64,000 bases of DNA from Allopseudospirillum japonicum. Lineage in GTDB: Bacteria > Pseudomonadota > Gammaproteobacteria > Pseudomonadales > Halomonadaceae. The notes under the pieces were generated by a model. The model was not told the DNA's origin, ran no database searches, and worked only from the letters and a program-made list of their open reading frames with translations. The position numbers were made by a program, and so were the translations under genes. Below are positions 19,779 through 29,092 of this stretch, piece by piece. The DNA is taken from positions 1 to 64,000 of the forward strand of contig NZ_FNYH01000004.1 of the NCBI RefSeq assembly GCF_900108915.1. The letters run 5' to 3'. Within the stretch, counting starts at the first letter, position 1; each line of letters opens with the position of its first letter.

Positions 19779-20606
19779 ATGTCTACTGAAGTTCCCACCA
19801 TTTTAAGAAAGATCTTACAGCGTAAACGAGAAGAAATCGCCAGTGCGCAGCAAACCCAATCTGTGCAACAAATGCGTGAGCTAGCCGAGCAATCCATCGC
19901 AAGCCGAGGCTTTGTCGCCGCTTTGCAAACCAAGTTAGATGCAGGTTTGCCAGCGATCATCGCCGAGATTAAAAAAGCCTCGCCGAGTAAGGGCGTTTTG
20001 CGAACAGATTTTATCCCTGCAGAGATCGCCCAAAGTTACCAGCAAGCTGGGGCAGCTTGTTTGTCTGTGTTAACTGATCGAGACTTTTTTCAAGGGCAAG
20101 ATGCTTATTTACAAGCTGCGCGTGCTGCCTGTGATTTACCTGTGATCCGTAAAGATTTTTTGATTGATGAATACCAAATTTATCAAGCGCGTGCGCTTGG
20201 TGCGGATGCTATTTTATTGATTGTGGCGGCTTTAGATTTGCCGCAGTTGCAGGATTTCTCCTTATTGGCGCAAGAGCTGGGTTTAGACGTGTTGGTAGAG
20301 GTCCATAACGCACAGGAATTAGATGTTGCCTTGCAAGTACCCAATCCTATGGTGGGGATTAATAATCGTAACCTGCATACCTTTGAGGTGAGTCTACAAC
20401 ACACCCTGGATCTGGTGGCGAGTGTACAAGCAGCGGGCCGTTTATTAGTGACCGAAAGTGGCATCTTAACCCATGCAGATGTGCAGTTAATGCGTAATCA
20501 TAGCGTACATGCTTTCCTTGTTGGGGAAGCCTTTATGCGTGCTCCTGATCCTGGATTGGCGTTACAAGATTTATTTTTCTCACCCGCGCAACAGGGAGCA
20601 CACTAA
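19779..20606 (+). CDS. trpC: Indole-3-glycerol phosphate synthase
   Basis: TrpC closes the indole ring to give indole-3-glycerol phosphate. The 275-residue single-domain enzyme (not fused to TrpF) has [13 protein letters not shown] with the catalytic Lys, [21 protein letters not shown] and ESGI in TIM-barrel order. AAGGAAGG precedes the ATG. It is the last trp gene of the cluster; the tsaB GTG start lies one base after its stop, so tsaB is probably co-transcribed. Confidence 0.97.
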   Translation: MSTEVPTILRKILQRKREEIASAQQTQSVQQMRELAEQSIASRGFVAALQTKLDAGLPAIIAEIKKASPSKGVLRTDFIPAEIAQSYQQAGAACLSVLTDRDFFQGQDAYLQAARAACDLPVIRKDFLIDEYQIYQARALGADAILLIVAALDLPQLQDFSLLAQELGLDVLVEVHNAQELDVALQVPNPMVGINNRNLHTFEVSLQHTLDLVASVQAAGRLLVTESGILTHADVQLMRNHSVHAFLVGEAFMRAPDPGLALQDLFFSPAQQGAH

Positions 20607-20607
20607 G

Positions 20608-21303
20608 GTGAAATCCCCAGTGCCTTTACTTGCGATAGATACCTCAGGTGCTGCTTGTAGCCTTGCGCTTTGTGATACGCAAGGCCAAGTGTGGACACAT
20701 CACCAAGCCGCAGAGCGTCAACAGGCGAAGTCCCTTGTGCCACAAATTCATGCCCTGCTTGAACAAGCACACATGCCCTTACAGGCCTTACAAGGGATTG
20801 CTTTTGGTGCAGGCCCTGGGTCCTTTACTGGGCTACGTATTGCCTGTATGTGTGCGCAAAGTTTAGCTTGGGCATTACACATTCCTGTCTATCCCATCTC
20901 GACCTTAGAAGCCTATGCATGGCAAACCTACCAAAGTACCTATGCACGTTATTTAGCGGTCGCCTTGGATGCCCGCATGGGTGAAGTCTATTGGGGCTTG
21001 TACCAGATACAAGAGCATAGCTTACAGACTTTGGTGCCTGCGCAAGTGTGCCCACCAGATCAAGTCCAATGGCCACAAGCCTATCAAGACCAAGACTGGG
21101 TTGGTGTAGGTTCTGGATGGCAAAATGCGCAGGCATTCTCGCCTTGGATACAAGGACAGATGCAACAGCTTTATCCTGATGCTGACCTAAAAGCACAAGC
21201 CATACTCGCATTGGCTGAGCAAGCTTGGGCACGCGGTGAAGGCATGGCGGCGGCACAAGCCCAGCCGTTTTATATTCGTGATCAAGTCACCCATCGTAGT
21301 TAG
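20608..21303 (+). CDS. tsaB: tRNA threonylcarbamoyladenosine biosynthesis protein TsaB
   Basis: TsaB is the ASKHA-fold scaffold partner of TsaD in making t6A37 of tRNAs. The product (about 231 residues) begins with PLLAIDTSGAACSLAL and holds GAGPGSFTGLRIA, both family hallmarks. The frame is open much further upstream inside trpC, but a GTG at 20608, one base after the trpC stop and with GGGAG upstream, gives the normal length. A GTG start and tight spacing suggest translational coupling to trpC. Confidence 0.93.
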   Translation: MKSPVPLLAIDTSGAACSLALCDTQGQVWTHHQAAERQQAKSLVPQIHALLEQAHMPLQALQGIAFGAGPGSFTGLRIACMCAQSLAWALHIPVYPISTLEAYAWQTYQSTYARYLAVALDARMGEVYWGLYQIQEHSLQTLVPAQVCPPDQVQWPQAYQDQDWVGVGSGWQNAQAFSPWIQGQMQQLYPDADLKAQAILALAEQAWARGEGMAAAQAQPFYIRDQVTHRS

Positions 21304-21329
21304 GCGCATTGATAGAGGATCTTGCAAGC

Positions 21330-22145
21330 GTGATAGAGGTATCACAACAACTGGATATCACTCAGGTGATCATTCTTGCCTTAATTCAAGGCCTTACGGA
21401 GTTTCTACCCATCTCCAGCTCTGCCCATCTTATCTTGCCTTCTCAGCTATTGGGCTGGCCGGATCAAGGGCTCGCTTTTGATGTGGCTGTGCATGTTGGC
21501 ACCTTATGCGCGGTGGTTTTGTATTTTATTGTTGATTTATGGAAGATGCTGCTGGGCTGGTTTAAAAGCTTTACTGGAAAACATAGTGCCCACAGTCAAT
21601 TGGCATGGGCGGTGATTTTAGCGACCATCCCCGCAGGTGCAGTAGGTTATTTATTAAGTGATTGGATTGAAGCTTGGCTGCGCTCGGCGATTGTTATTGC
21701 CATTGCGACTTGTGTTTTTGGCCTGCTTTTAGGTTGGAGTGATCGTGTCCGTGGGCGGCGGACGCTAATGCAACTGAACATTGTCCATGCGCTTTTTATT
21801 GGTGTGGTGCAAATTCTGGCATTAATTCCTGGGACTTCGCGTTCAGGAATCACCATGACCGCTGCTTTAATGCTGGGTTTTGATCGCCAAGCCGCGGCAC
21901 GTTTTTCCTTTTTGCTTTCCATTCCTCTGATTGCAGCGGCTGGCGGTTTAAAAGGAGTGCAATTGTACCAAATGGGGACAAGTACCGAATGGGAATTAAT
22001 TGGGATGGGTTTTGCGACCTCTTTTGTGGCCGCTTTAGTCTGTATCCATTTATTTTTACGTATCCTAGATAAAATTGGTATGTGGCCCTTTGTCATTTAC
22101 CGCCTGATGTTAGGTACGGTCTTGTTAGCATTATTTTGGAACTAA
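21330..22145 (+). CDS. uppP: Undecaprenyl-diphosphatase UppP (BacA)
   Basis: UppP recycles undecaprenyl diphosphate to the monophosphate lipid carrier at the inner membrane. The ~271-residue product is mostly membrane helix and has the two active-site motifs: GLTEFLPISSSAH near the start and PGTSRSGIT in the middle. The frame begins with a TTG at 21309; the GTG at 21330 has GAGGAT ten bases upstream and gives a more usual N-terminus, so it is preferred, but either is possible. It follows tsaB closely and may share its transcript. Confidence 0.93.
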   Translation: MIEVSQQLDITQVIILALIQGLTEFLPISSSAHLILPSQLLGWPDQGLAFDVAVHVGTLCAVVLYFIVDLWKMLLGWFKSFTGKHSAHSQLAWAVILATIPAGAVGYLLSDWIEAWLRSAIVIAIATCVFGLLLGWSDRVRGRRTLMQLNIVHALFIGVVQILALIPGTSRSGITMTAALMLGFDRQAAARFSFLLSIPLIAAAGGLKGVQLYQMGTSTEWELIGMGFATSFVAALVCIHLFLRILDKIGMWPFVIYRLMLGTVLLALFWN

Positions 22146-22175
22146 ATTGCCTGTAAACTAAGGACGCCTGCTTGT

Positions 22176-22991
22176 ATGTCGATTTCCATCCATATCCACC
22201 CACAAGCCTGCACACTGGCCTTATCCTATGTGCCGCTTTTGCAAGAAAACTACCCTTGTTTTGTACATGAAGCAGCCACAGCCACCCCTTGTATGGCATG
22301 TGGGGCACAGATGCAGCTGCATGTACAAGCGGAAGGACTCTTCTTATATTGGCAGGCACAGCCACGCTGGGCTGGTGTGAAAGCGGATTTTTTACAAGGT
22401 CAAGTAGCACATAGACAAGCCTTTGGAGGAGGCAAAAGCCAAGCTATTGCTAAAGCGGTGGGTATTGCACAAGGTATCCAGCCTTGTATTGTCGATGCGA
22501 CTGCAGGTTTAGGACGTGATAGTGCGGTTTTTGCTGGGCTTGGGTGTCAGGTGCTTATGTTGGAACGCCATCCTGTAGTGCACGCTTTATTAGGGTATGG
22601 ATTACAGCAAGCGCAACACCAGCTGGCGGCGCAAGCTTTTGTACATCAAATGCAATGTCAAAGGGTGAATGCAGGGGATGATTTAGCCACAAAAATACAG
22701 GCTTGGGCTTGGCCTGCGGAAGTGATTTATCTGGACCCTATGTTTCCTCATCGGGATAAATCTGCCGCCGTCAAAAAAGAAATGCAGTTATTTCAACATT
22801 TGGTTGGGCCAGATATAGATGCAGATGCACTGCTTGAGCCAGCATTGGATTTAGCAGAGTATCGCGTTGTGGTGAAACGGCCACGCCATGCCCCTTGTCT
22901 TGCTGCAAGAACACCGGAAATGCAACTCAAAGGGCAAAGCTGCCGTTTTGATATTTATATTAAGCGTTCGCTGAAATATAAAGCTAGGTGA
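22176..22991 (+). CDS. rsmJ: 16S rRNA (guanine1516-N2)-methyltransferase RsmJ
   Basis: RsmJ methylates G1516 of 16S rRNA using SAM. The 271-residue product has the SAM motif I DATAGLGRDSAVFAGLG, YLDPMFPHRDKSAAVKKEM with the DPMF-type catalytic motif, and RFDIYI near the end, as in E. coli RsmJ (YhiQ). AAGGA lies upstream of the ATG. Its stop codon lies at the very edge of the TnpB element that follows, so the last few residues or the stop may be supplied by that element. Confidence 0.93.
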   Translation: MSISIHIHPQACTLALSYVPLLQENYPCFVHEAATATPCMACGAQMQLHVQAEGLFLYWQAQPRWAGVKADFLQGQVAHRQAFGGGKSQAIAKAVGIAQGIQPCIVDATAGLGRDSAVFAGLGCQVLMLERHPVVHALLGYGLQQAQHQLAAQAFVHQMQCQRVNAGDDLATKIQAWAWPAEVIYLDPMFPHRDKSAAVKKEMQLFQHLVGPDIDADALLEPALDLAEYRVVVKRPRHAPCLAARTPEMQLKGQSCRFDIYIKRSLKYKAR

Positions 22992-23150
22992 CTGCTCCCC
23001 GCCCTAACAGGCGAGGCTTCCAACTTCTCAGGCCGCAACCGGCGCGTGACCGGATTGACGCAAGCCTCCATTGGCAGGCACCGACAGTCCTTCGGCCCTT
23101 AGTTTAATCATGCCCTGCTGACGGATATTGATCGCGGCGTTAACGTCGCG
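22992..23150 (-). ncRNA. Probable omega RNA region of the TnpB element
   Basis: In IS200/IS605 elements the guide (omega) RNA of TnpB spans the 3' end of tnpB and the right end of the element. Here that region carries the right-end hairpin at 22997-23016 downstream of the tnpB stop. The guide itself would be read from sequence beyond the right end, that is from rsmJ. This is family knowledge; no RNA fold was computed and limits are approximate. Confidence 0.35.
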
Positions 23151-24197
23151 GTCAAGCTCTACTGTACAAACAGGGCACATCCACTTGCGTACTGACAAGG
23201 GCAGAGTGTCTACCTTGTGCCCACAGCAAGAACAGGTCTTGGAGCTGGCAAACCAGGGGTCAATTTTAACTAGGTACTTGCCTTGCGCCTTGGCTTTATA
23301 TTCCAACTTCTGGATCAAAGCTGACCAGCTGGCATCTGCGATGTGCTTAGATAGCTTCCGGTTTTTCAGCAGGTTTTTGACTTTTAGTGTCTCGACGATC
23401 ACCGCTTGGTTTTCGTCAACAATCGTTCGAGACAGCTTGTGCTGAAAATCAGCACGGGCGTTTTTCAGCCGCTCATGCGCCTTAGCAAGTTGAAGACGCG
23501 CTTGCGCACGGCCCTTGCTGCCTTTCTGGCAGCGTGATAAGGCTTTTTGCTTACGGCGCAGATTGGCACTGGCTTTCTTCAAAAAGCGTGGATTCTCTAT
23601 TTTGTTGCCGTCTGAGTCGATAGCAAGATGGGTCAGCCCCATATCAAGGCCCAATAGGGTAGCAAGCGTTTGCATGGGCGCAGGTGTGTCTAGGCCATTA
23701 TCAATGAGCAGCGAGGCATAATATTTGCCCGTCACAGTTCGGGATAGGGTGATGCTTTTCAGCTTGCCCTCCACCTTGCGATGAATCCTCGCCTTAATCG
23801 GTTCCATCTTCGGCACCTTGATCCAGTTTTCTCCAGCACTCACACTCATACAGTGATAACTGGATTGCTTACCATGTTTGCGCTTGAACTTGGGATAACG
23901 GGCGGGGCGCTTGGGATCAAAAAAGTTCTGGAAGGCTTTGTCCAGATTGATACAGGCTTGTTGGAGTGCAATTGAGTCAAAATCCTTGAGCCAGGGATAC
24001 TTGCGGGACTTTTTCGCCACCGCGAGCAGCGGCTTAAGGTCTTTCTTGGCTTTGAGTTTTAGGCCATGGCGTTTGTATTGTAAGCTGATGATATGTAAAG
24101 CCTTGTTGTACGCAAAGCGCACAGCACCGAACTGGCGGTTTAAAGAATCCGCCTGCTCGGGTGTGGGGTAGATGCGTACTTTTGTGGCTTTGATCAT
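23028..24197 (-). CDS. tnpB: RNA-guided endonuclease TnpB
   Basis: A TnpB of ~389 residues, near full length. It begins MIKATKVRIYPTPEQ, the usual TnpB start, and has the RuvC residues in order: Asp in LLGLDMGLTHLAID, Glu in VIVETLKVKNL and Asp in ELDRDVNAAINI. A zinc-ribbon pair CSCCG and CPVC lies before the last motif. All three catalytic residues are present, so the nuclease looks active. The frame extends upstream to a TTG at 24233 and an ATG at 24224; 24197 is chosen from the family start. TnpB cuts the empty donor site under guidance of the omega RNA and so favours element retention. Confidence 0.92.
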   Translation of the reverse strand: MIKATKVRIYPTPEQADSLNRQFGAVRFAYNKALHIISLQYKRHGLKLKAKKDLKPLLAVAKKSRKYPWLKDFDSIALQQACINLDKAFQNFFDPKRPARYPKFKRKHGKQSSYHCMSVSAGENWIKVPKMEPIKARIHRKVEGKLKSITLSRTVTGKYYASLLIDNGLDTPAPMQTLATLLGLDMGLTHLAIDSDGNKIENPRFLKKASANLRRKQKALSRCQKGSKGRAQARLQLAKAHERLKNARADFQHKLSRTIVDENQAVIVETLKVKNLLKNRKLSKHIADASWSALIQKLEYKAKAQGKYLVKIDPWFASSKTCSCCGHKVDTLPLSVRKWMCPVCTVELDRDVNAAINIRQQGMIKLRAEGLSVPANGGLRQSGHAPVAA

Positions 24198-24301
24198 GCT
24201 GTAAATCATGCCCGTATTATTCATGAGTAGCAACCCATGACGGCTTCGCAGTCATCCGTTGATATCCCCGCCCGATTGGGCGAGGGTTTACGCGGTTTTT
24301 G

Positions 24302-25492
24302 CTAAAGGCTTACAGCTAAATCTGCTTGGATATCTGCCAAGGCTTCTAAGCCAACGGCAATCCGGATAAGGCCGTCTTCAATCCCTACTTGTGCTCTTTG
24401 TTCTGGAGTGAGTTTGCCATGCGTGGTGGTGGCTGGATGGGTGATCGTGGTTTTGACATCCCCAAGATTGCCTGTGATCGAGAGCATTTGCGTTTGATCA
24501 ATCACAGACCAAGCGGCTTCGCGGCCACCACGTACCACAAAAGATAATACCCCCCCAAAACCGCCATGCATTTGTGCTTTTGCTAAGGCATGTTGCGGAT
24601 GTGAAGCTAAACCAGCGTAATGGACTTTTTCAACCTTGGGTTGCTCGCTAAGCCAAGTCGCTAGCGCCAGTGCATTAGCACTGTGTGCACGCATTCTTAA
24701 TTCTAGGGTTTCTAAGCCTTTTAAAAATACCCAAGCGTTGAAAGGACTCATGCAAGGGCCGCATGTCCGTACCACGTTAAAGACTTGGGCCATATCTTGC
24801 GCATTGCCAACGACAGCTCCACCTAGGGCACGTCCTTGACCATCTAAATATTTGGTGGCTGAGTGTACGACAATGTCTGCACCTAAACTTAACGGACGCT
24901 GTAAAGCTGGGGTGCAAAAACAGTTATCTACGACGAGCTTGCAAGCATGTGCGCGTGCTAATTGGCTAAGCGCTTGTAAATTTGCTAATTCACATAAAGG
25001 GTTGGAGGGCGTTTCTACGAAAAGGAGACGCGTTCTAGGCGTCATTGCCGCTTGCCAAGCCGATAAATCCTGTAAATCCACAAAGTGCGTTTGTATGCCC
25101 CACTTGCTCACAAATTTACTAAATAGGCTAGCAGTAGAACCAAAGACGCTGCGTGAACAAATGACTTCATCCCCTTGGCTTAAAAAAGCTAAACAGGTTG
25201 CCAAAATCGCGGCCATGCCTGAGGCTGTTGCTACAGCTGCTTCGCCGCCTTCTAGACAAGCAAGACGTTGCTCAAAAGTACGTACTGTGGGATTAGTAAA
25301 GCGTGAATAAATGTTGTGTTCGCCGGTTTCTTCCGCAAAGCGTGCAGCGGCTTCTGCAGCACTAGAAAAGACGAAACTGGAGGTGGTGAAGATAGGTTCG
25401 TTGTGTTCATTTTCTGCCGTGCGTCTGTGACCGGCACGGATGGCTTGGGTAGCAAACGCAAATTCTGCCGATAGATCATCAAAGTTTTGCAT
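24302..25492 (-). CDS. metZ: O-succinylhomoserine sulfhydrylase
   Basis: MetZ is a PLP enzyme of the Cys/Met metabolism family that makes homocysteine directly from O-succinylhomoserine and sulfide. The 396-residue product has the family segments IYSRFTNPTVRTFEQRLACLE, ASGMAAI and the PLP-lysine motif VHSATKYLDGQGRALGG, and resembles pseudomonad MetZ more than MetB or MetC. It lies downstream of purF past a terminator. The TnpB element abuts its 3' end. The exact acyl donor (succinyl or acetyl) cannot be proven from sequence. Confidence 0.9.
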   Translation of the reverse strand: MQNFDDLSAEFAFATQAIRAGHRRTAENEHNEPIFTTSSFVFSSAAEAAARFAEETGEHNIYSRFTNPTVRTFEQRLACLEGGEAAVATASGMAAILATCLAFLSQGDEVICSRSVFGSTASLFSKFVSKWGIQTHFVDLQDLSAWQAAMTPRTRLLFVETPSNPLCELANLQALSQLARAHACKLVVDNCFCTPALQRPLSLGADIVVHSATKYLDGQGRALGGAVVGNAQDMAQVFNVVRTCGPCMSPFNAWVFLKGLETLELRMRAHSANALALATWLSEQPKVEKVHYAGLASHPQHALAKAQMHGGFGGVLSFVVRGGREAAWSVIDQTQMLSITGNLGDVKTTITHPATTTHGKLTPEQRAQVGIEDGLIRIAVGLEALADIQADLAVSL

Positions 25493-25517
25493 AAGAGCAT
25501 CTCAAATAAATTAGGTA

Positions 25518-25541
25518 TGTAAAAGGCGGCCTAGGCCGCCT
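25518..25541 (-). terminator. Terminator after purF
   Basis: The 18-base perfect palindrome AGGCGGCCTAGGCCGCCT at 25524-25541 is followed on the minus strand by TTTA. It lies between purF and metZ. Confidence 0.7.
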
Positions 25542-25570
25542 GATGGTGTCCATGTGCTCAAGAAAAGGAC

Positions 25571-27085
25571 TTAATCTGCAGAGCTATCATTGTGCAAATC
25601 AATGACGGCATTGTCCTCATCTTCTTGGTGCTTGGCGGCATCATTACGCTCGGCTTCTAAGCGTGCCAAGTAGTGGCTGTCGATATCCCCTGTGACATAT
25701 TCGCCATTAAACACAGAGCAATCAAAACCTTCTAAGCTGGGGTTTTCCTCGCGGCATGCGCTAATCAGATCTTCTAGTTCTTGATAGATCATCCAGTCAG
25801 CGCCGATCAATTCGCCAACTTCCTCATCTGTGTGTCCATGTGCGATTAGCTCATGCGCAGCAGGCATATCAATCCCATAGACATTAGGGTAACGCACCGC
25901 CGGTGCCGCGGAAGCAAAAAAGACTTTTTTAGCACCGGCATCGCGTGCCATTTGGATAATTTGTTTGCAGGTGGTGCCACGCACAATCGAATCATCCACC
26001 AGCAGAACGTTTTTATCTTTGAATTCAAGGTCAATCGCATTGAGCTTTTGACGCACAGATTTTTTACGTAATTGTTGCCCTGGCATAATAAAAGTGCGCC
26101 CAATATAGCGATTTTTAATAAAGCCTTCGCGGAAAGTCACCCCTAAATGCTGGGCTAGTTCAAGGGCAGAGGTACGGCTGGTATCTGGGATAGGGATCAC
26201 TACATCAATATCATGGTTGGGGCGCTCGCGTTTAATTTTTTCTGCGAGGCGTTCGCCCATACGCATACGCGCACGATAGACGTGAATGCCATCCATGATG
26301 GAATCAGGGCGTGCTAGATATACGTGTTCAAAAATGCAAGGATGGCCTTTGGCATGATCGGCACATTGACGCGTGTGTACCTTGCCTTCAAGGTCGATAA
26401 AAATAGCTTCGCCCGGTGCAATATCACGCACTAGCTCAAAATCAGCGACATCCAAAGCGACAGACTCAGAGGCCAGCATATATTCTGTGCCTTGTTCGTG
26501 ATCACGCTTTCCAAGCACGATAGGGCGGATACCATGTGGATCACGGAATCCGACCAGACCATAACCACTAATCATGGCCACCGCAGCATAACCACCTAAG
26601 CAGCGACGATGTACACGGCGAATCGCATCAAAAATGTCTTCGGCAGATAAAGGATGGACTTGTTTGCCGAGTTCGTGTGCAAAGACGTTGAGTAGCACTT
26701 CTGAGTCTGAATTCGTATTAATATGGCGCAAATCTGTGGTGAATAAATCTTGGGTGAGTTGCGCTGAATTGGTCAAGTTGCCATTGTGGGCTAAGGCAAT
26801 CCCATAAGGTGAATTCACATAGAACGGCTGAGATTCTGCCTCGCTAGAACTCCCTGCAGTAGGATAGCGCACATGGCCGATGCCCATATTGCCAAGAAGG
26901 CGTTTCATATGGCGTGTGCGGAACACATCGCGAACTAGGCCGTTGCTTTTACGCAGGAAAAAGCGCCCCTGTTGGCAAGTCATAATTCCAGCGGCATCCT
27001 GTCCACGGTGTTGTAAAACCGTTAAGGAATCAAATAGGACTTGGTTGACATGGCCATTAGCCACGACGCCGACAATTCCGCACAT
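25571..27085 (-). CDS. purF: Amidophosphoribosyltransferase
   Basis: PurF makes 5-phosphoribosylamine, the first committed step of purine synthesis. The 504-residue protein starts MCGIVGV with the Cys2 nucleophile of the glutaminase domain, has [24 protein letters not shown] and the PRPP loop [12 protein letters not shown] in the phosphoribosyltransferase half. GAGGG precedes the ATG. In many relatives cvpA lies upstream; here a lipoprotein nuclease gene on the same strand takes that position, 278 bases away. The C-terminus is acidic. Confidence 0.97.
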   Translation of the reverse strand: MCGIVGVVANGHVNQVLFDSLTVLQHRGQDAAGIMTCQQGRFFLRKSNGLVRDVFRTRHMKRLLGNMGIGHVRYPTAGSSSEAESQPFYVNSPYGIALAHNGNLTNSAQLTQDLFTTDLRHINTNSDSEVLLNVFAHELGKQVHPLSAEDIFDAIRRVHRRCLGGYAAVAMISGYGLVGFRDPHGIRPIVLGKRDHEQGTEYMLASESVALDVADFELVRDIAPGEAIFIDLEGKVHTRQCADHAKGHPCIFEHVYLARPDSIMDGIHVYRARMRMGERLAEKIKRERPNHDIDVVIPIPDTSRTSALELAQHLGVTFREGFIKNRYIGRTFIMPGQQLRKKSVRQKLNAIDLEFKDKNVLLVDDSIVRGTTCKQIIQMARDAGAKKVFFASAAPAVRYPNVYGIDMPAAHELIAHGHTDEEVGELIGADWMIYQELEDLISACREENPSLEGFDCSVFNGEYVTGDIDSHYLARLEAERNDAAKHQEDEDNAVIDLHNDSSAD

Positions 27086-27251
27086 GCGTTATTACCCTCG
27101 ATTGCTTTGCAAGTTGGAGCCATACAGGTGGCTCAAGGATCGAAAAATGATGAGGCAAGGAAGGCGCTTAGTTTACCTGAATTCGTAAAGTGAGTAGAGA
27201 TTAATTTATCTAGGGGTAAAGCGAAGCCACGTAGGATGGGTAAAGCCTAGC

Positions 27252-27296
27252 AAAACCTATGCAACCCTGCGGCCAAAGTTGGGGTGTCATAGGTTT
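27252..27296. repeat. Long imperfect hairpin upstream of purF
   Basis: AAACCTATG pairs with CATAGGTTT across an inner ACCCT/GGGGT stem. It lies in the 278-base gap between the nuclease gene and purF. No T run follows, so its role (processing, termination with Rho, or leader structure) is open. Confidence 0.4.
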
Positions 27297-27363
27297 AGCG
27301 ATCAATCCGTCTTTATGCCAAAGATTTGGGGCATATTCAGGCCACTTTACCCAGTCTAGGTTG

Positions 27364-28197
27364 CTATTTAAGCTTAGCAATTTGCCAAGATCGGGTGTCG
27401 ATTTGGCGTTCGAGATTTTCTTCGAGGGTATCTGGTAATTCGGTCAGAAAATCTAGGCCAGTCAAAGTTTCTAAAGTATCAATATTGACGACAAAATCCG
27501 CCAGCTTCTCTTTACCTGTCACCTCTTGTGGAATCATAAAGGCCAACAAGTGTGGCGGTTGTTTGCCTTGGCTTGGCACAATAAAAATCTTATAGAAAGC
27601 TTCTGGGACTTGTACCCAGCTCGTATCTAGAAAATGAAAGCCGGAACCAAAAATCGGTCCAGTAATCACCCAAATTTGACGATGTAAAGGCGCAAAATGA
27701 TCTAAAGCCGCTTCTTCTAAGCGTCGCCAAATACCACGATTTAACTTAGGACTTTGTGGGCTAATGTTGGTCATCCAAAAGGTTTCTAGTTGGGCTTTAC
27801 GGCCATACAGTTGCGCAATTGCATGGTTGGGTGCCATATGACCACGATCATAACCACTGCGTGTATAATCTTCATGCTCTAACCAAGGCACTCGCCAATC
27901 GGTTTCAAACTGGCTAGGGCGTGGCATACTACGACGCTCTTCTAAAGGCTGGAGCTGGTAGCTGACCCACAAAGGGTTTAAGCGTATATCCGAATAACCG
28001 ACACTAAAGGCTTCATTGTGTAGCACACGATGCCAAGTTTTCCAGCCACCTTGTGCTTGTGGAAAACCAGCGAAAGGTGCGTTTTCACTGTCGCTACAGG
28101 CACTTAATAAGACAGCGAACACGCTTACCAAAGTGACTTTAAACCAAGTTTTGAAAGACGTGCCTTGCATTAAGCGAAAAGGATGTTGAACTTGCAT
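27364..28197 (-). CDS. DNA/RNA non-specific endonuclease, putative lipoprotein
   Basis: A 277-residue nuclease of the beta-beta-alpha-metal (NucA/Serratia type) family. The catalytic motif DRGH is in SGYDRGHMAPNHA, with the metal-side Asn in MTNISPQ. The N-terminus is a signal with lipobox LLSAC (about residues 30-34), so the enzyme is probably anchored in the cell envelope and acts outside the cytoplasm, where it would degrade external nucleic acid. GAGG lies five bases before the ATG. It is 13 bases downstream of an alpha/beta hydrolase gene, so it is probably the third gene of that operon. No immunity protein is evident. Confidence 0.9.
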   Translation of the reverse strand: MQVQHPFRLMQGTSFKTWFKVTLVSVFAVLLSACSDSENAPFAGFPQAQGGWKTWHRVLHNEAFSVGYSDIRLNPLWVSYQLQPLEERRSMPRPSQFETDWRVPWLEHEDYTRSGYDRGHMAPNHAIAQLYGRKAQLETFWMTNISPQSPKLNRGIWRRLEEAALDHFAPLHRQIWVITGPIFGSGFHFLDTSWVQVPEAFYKIFIVPSQGKQPPHLLAFMIPQEVTGKEKLADFVVNIDTLETLTGLDFLTELPDTLEENLERQIDTRSWQIAKLK

Positions 28198-28210
28198 TGA
28201 GACCTCATGC

Positions 28211-29092
28211 CTAGGGTTGATGGGGATGCCAAAAATCGACTAATGCCTGCCTGACGGCAGGTGCTGTGTCTTCTTCTAGATGCAAATGATGCCCACCTTC
28301 TAAGGTGAGAAGTGTTAAATTCTGTAAATACTGCCAACGTGCAAGCATCTTGGGGCGTTGAACAAGAAAACCTTGTTGCGCTTGAATACCGCAAACAGGT
28401 GCTTGAATTTTGCTTAACCAAGCAAGGTTATGCGCTTCACTGAGGCGCAAGCTGGAAGCTTGGCGTAATCGAGGATCTGTGCGCCAGCGATACCCTTGGG
28501 GATGCGCTTGTAAACCGCGCGTCAGCAAGATTTCAGCCGCTTGATAAGAAACAGCGCCTAAACCTTGCATCCGTGCGCGGATATAGAGCTCTTTTTCTTT
28601 GTAAATCGCTTGTTGCTGTACTGGGCTTTTTGATAAACGCATGTGTATGCTCTCGGCCAAAGCTTCTGGGGCTTGCTCGGCCTCTGTGGCCAAAGTCCCT
28701 ATACCCTCGATCAAAGCAAGTTGACCAATACGTTCGGGAAAGCTACCAGCAGTTAAGCAAGCGATGCCTGCCCCCATAGAATGACCAAGCAAATCAAAGT
28801 GTGACCACTGGCAAAATTGCGCGATGGCGAGCACTTCGTATACATGCTCCCAAATTAAATAAGGCGTTCCTGTTGGGCGCCAATCTGAATATCCGTGACC
28901 AGCGAAATCAGGTGCTAAAACATAGTAGCCTTGTGCGGCTAATGCAGGGGCAATCAGGCTAAAAGTCGCCGCATTATCTAACCAACCATGTAAAGCTAAA
29001 ATGGGTGGATTTTTCGCGTGTCCCCAAGCGAGTGCATTTAAAGTTAAATGTTCTAGAGGGAGGCAAATTTCTTGTGCTGATAAAGTGTTCAA
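28211..29092 (-). CDS. Alpha/beta-fold hydrolase
   Basis: A 293-residue alpha/beta hydrolase with LHGWLDNAATF (oxyanion region), the nucleophile elbow GHSMGAGIA and a late His in EGGHHLHLE. No signal peptide is seen, so it is probably cytoplasmic. Its ATG overlaps the stop of the upstream hydrolase gene by four bases (ATGA), which couples their translation. The substrate is unknown. Confidence 0.88.
   Translation of the reverse strand: MNTLSAQEICLPLEHLTLNALAWGHAKNPPILALHGWLDNAATFSLIAPALAAQGYYVLAPDFAGHGYSDWRPTGTPYLIWEHVYEVLAIAQFCQWSHFDLLGHSMGAGIACLTAGSFPERIGQLALIEGIGTLATEAEQAPEALAESIHMRLSKSPVQQQAIYKEKELYIRARMQGLGAVSYQAAEILLTRGLQAHPQGYRWRTDPRLRQASSLRLSEAHNLAWLSKIQAPVCGIQAQQGFLVQRPKMLARWQYLQNLTLLTLEGGHHLHLEEDTAPAVRQALVDFWHPHQP

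Larger units (their letters stand above)
22992..24293 (-). mobile_element. TnpB-only IS200/IS605-family element
   Basis: The element sits between the convergent ends of rsmJ and metZ. It holds one gene (tnpB) and no tnpA transposase. Each end has a subterminal hairpin with related sequence: right end 22997-23016 (CCTCGCC/GGGCGGGG on the minus strand) and left end 24266-24286 (CCCTCGCCC/GGGCGGGG). Imperfect hairpin ends without terminal inverted repeats are usual for this family. Without TnpA it needs a helper in trans. The outer limits are estimated to within about ten bases. Confidence 0.8.

Noticed and set aside
20509-20607. Upstream extension of the tsaB frame
   Set aside because: It lies inside trpC in another frame; the GTG at 20608 gives the family length and start.
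27086-27363. Purine riboswitch or PurR box before purF
   Set aside because: Only an imperfect hairpin is present; neither the riboswitch core nor a clear PurR operator was seen.
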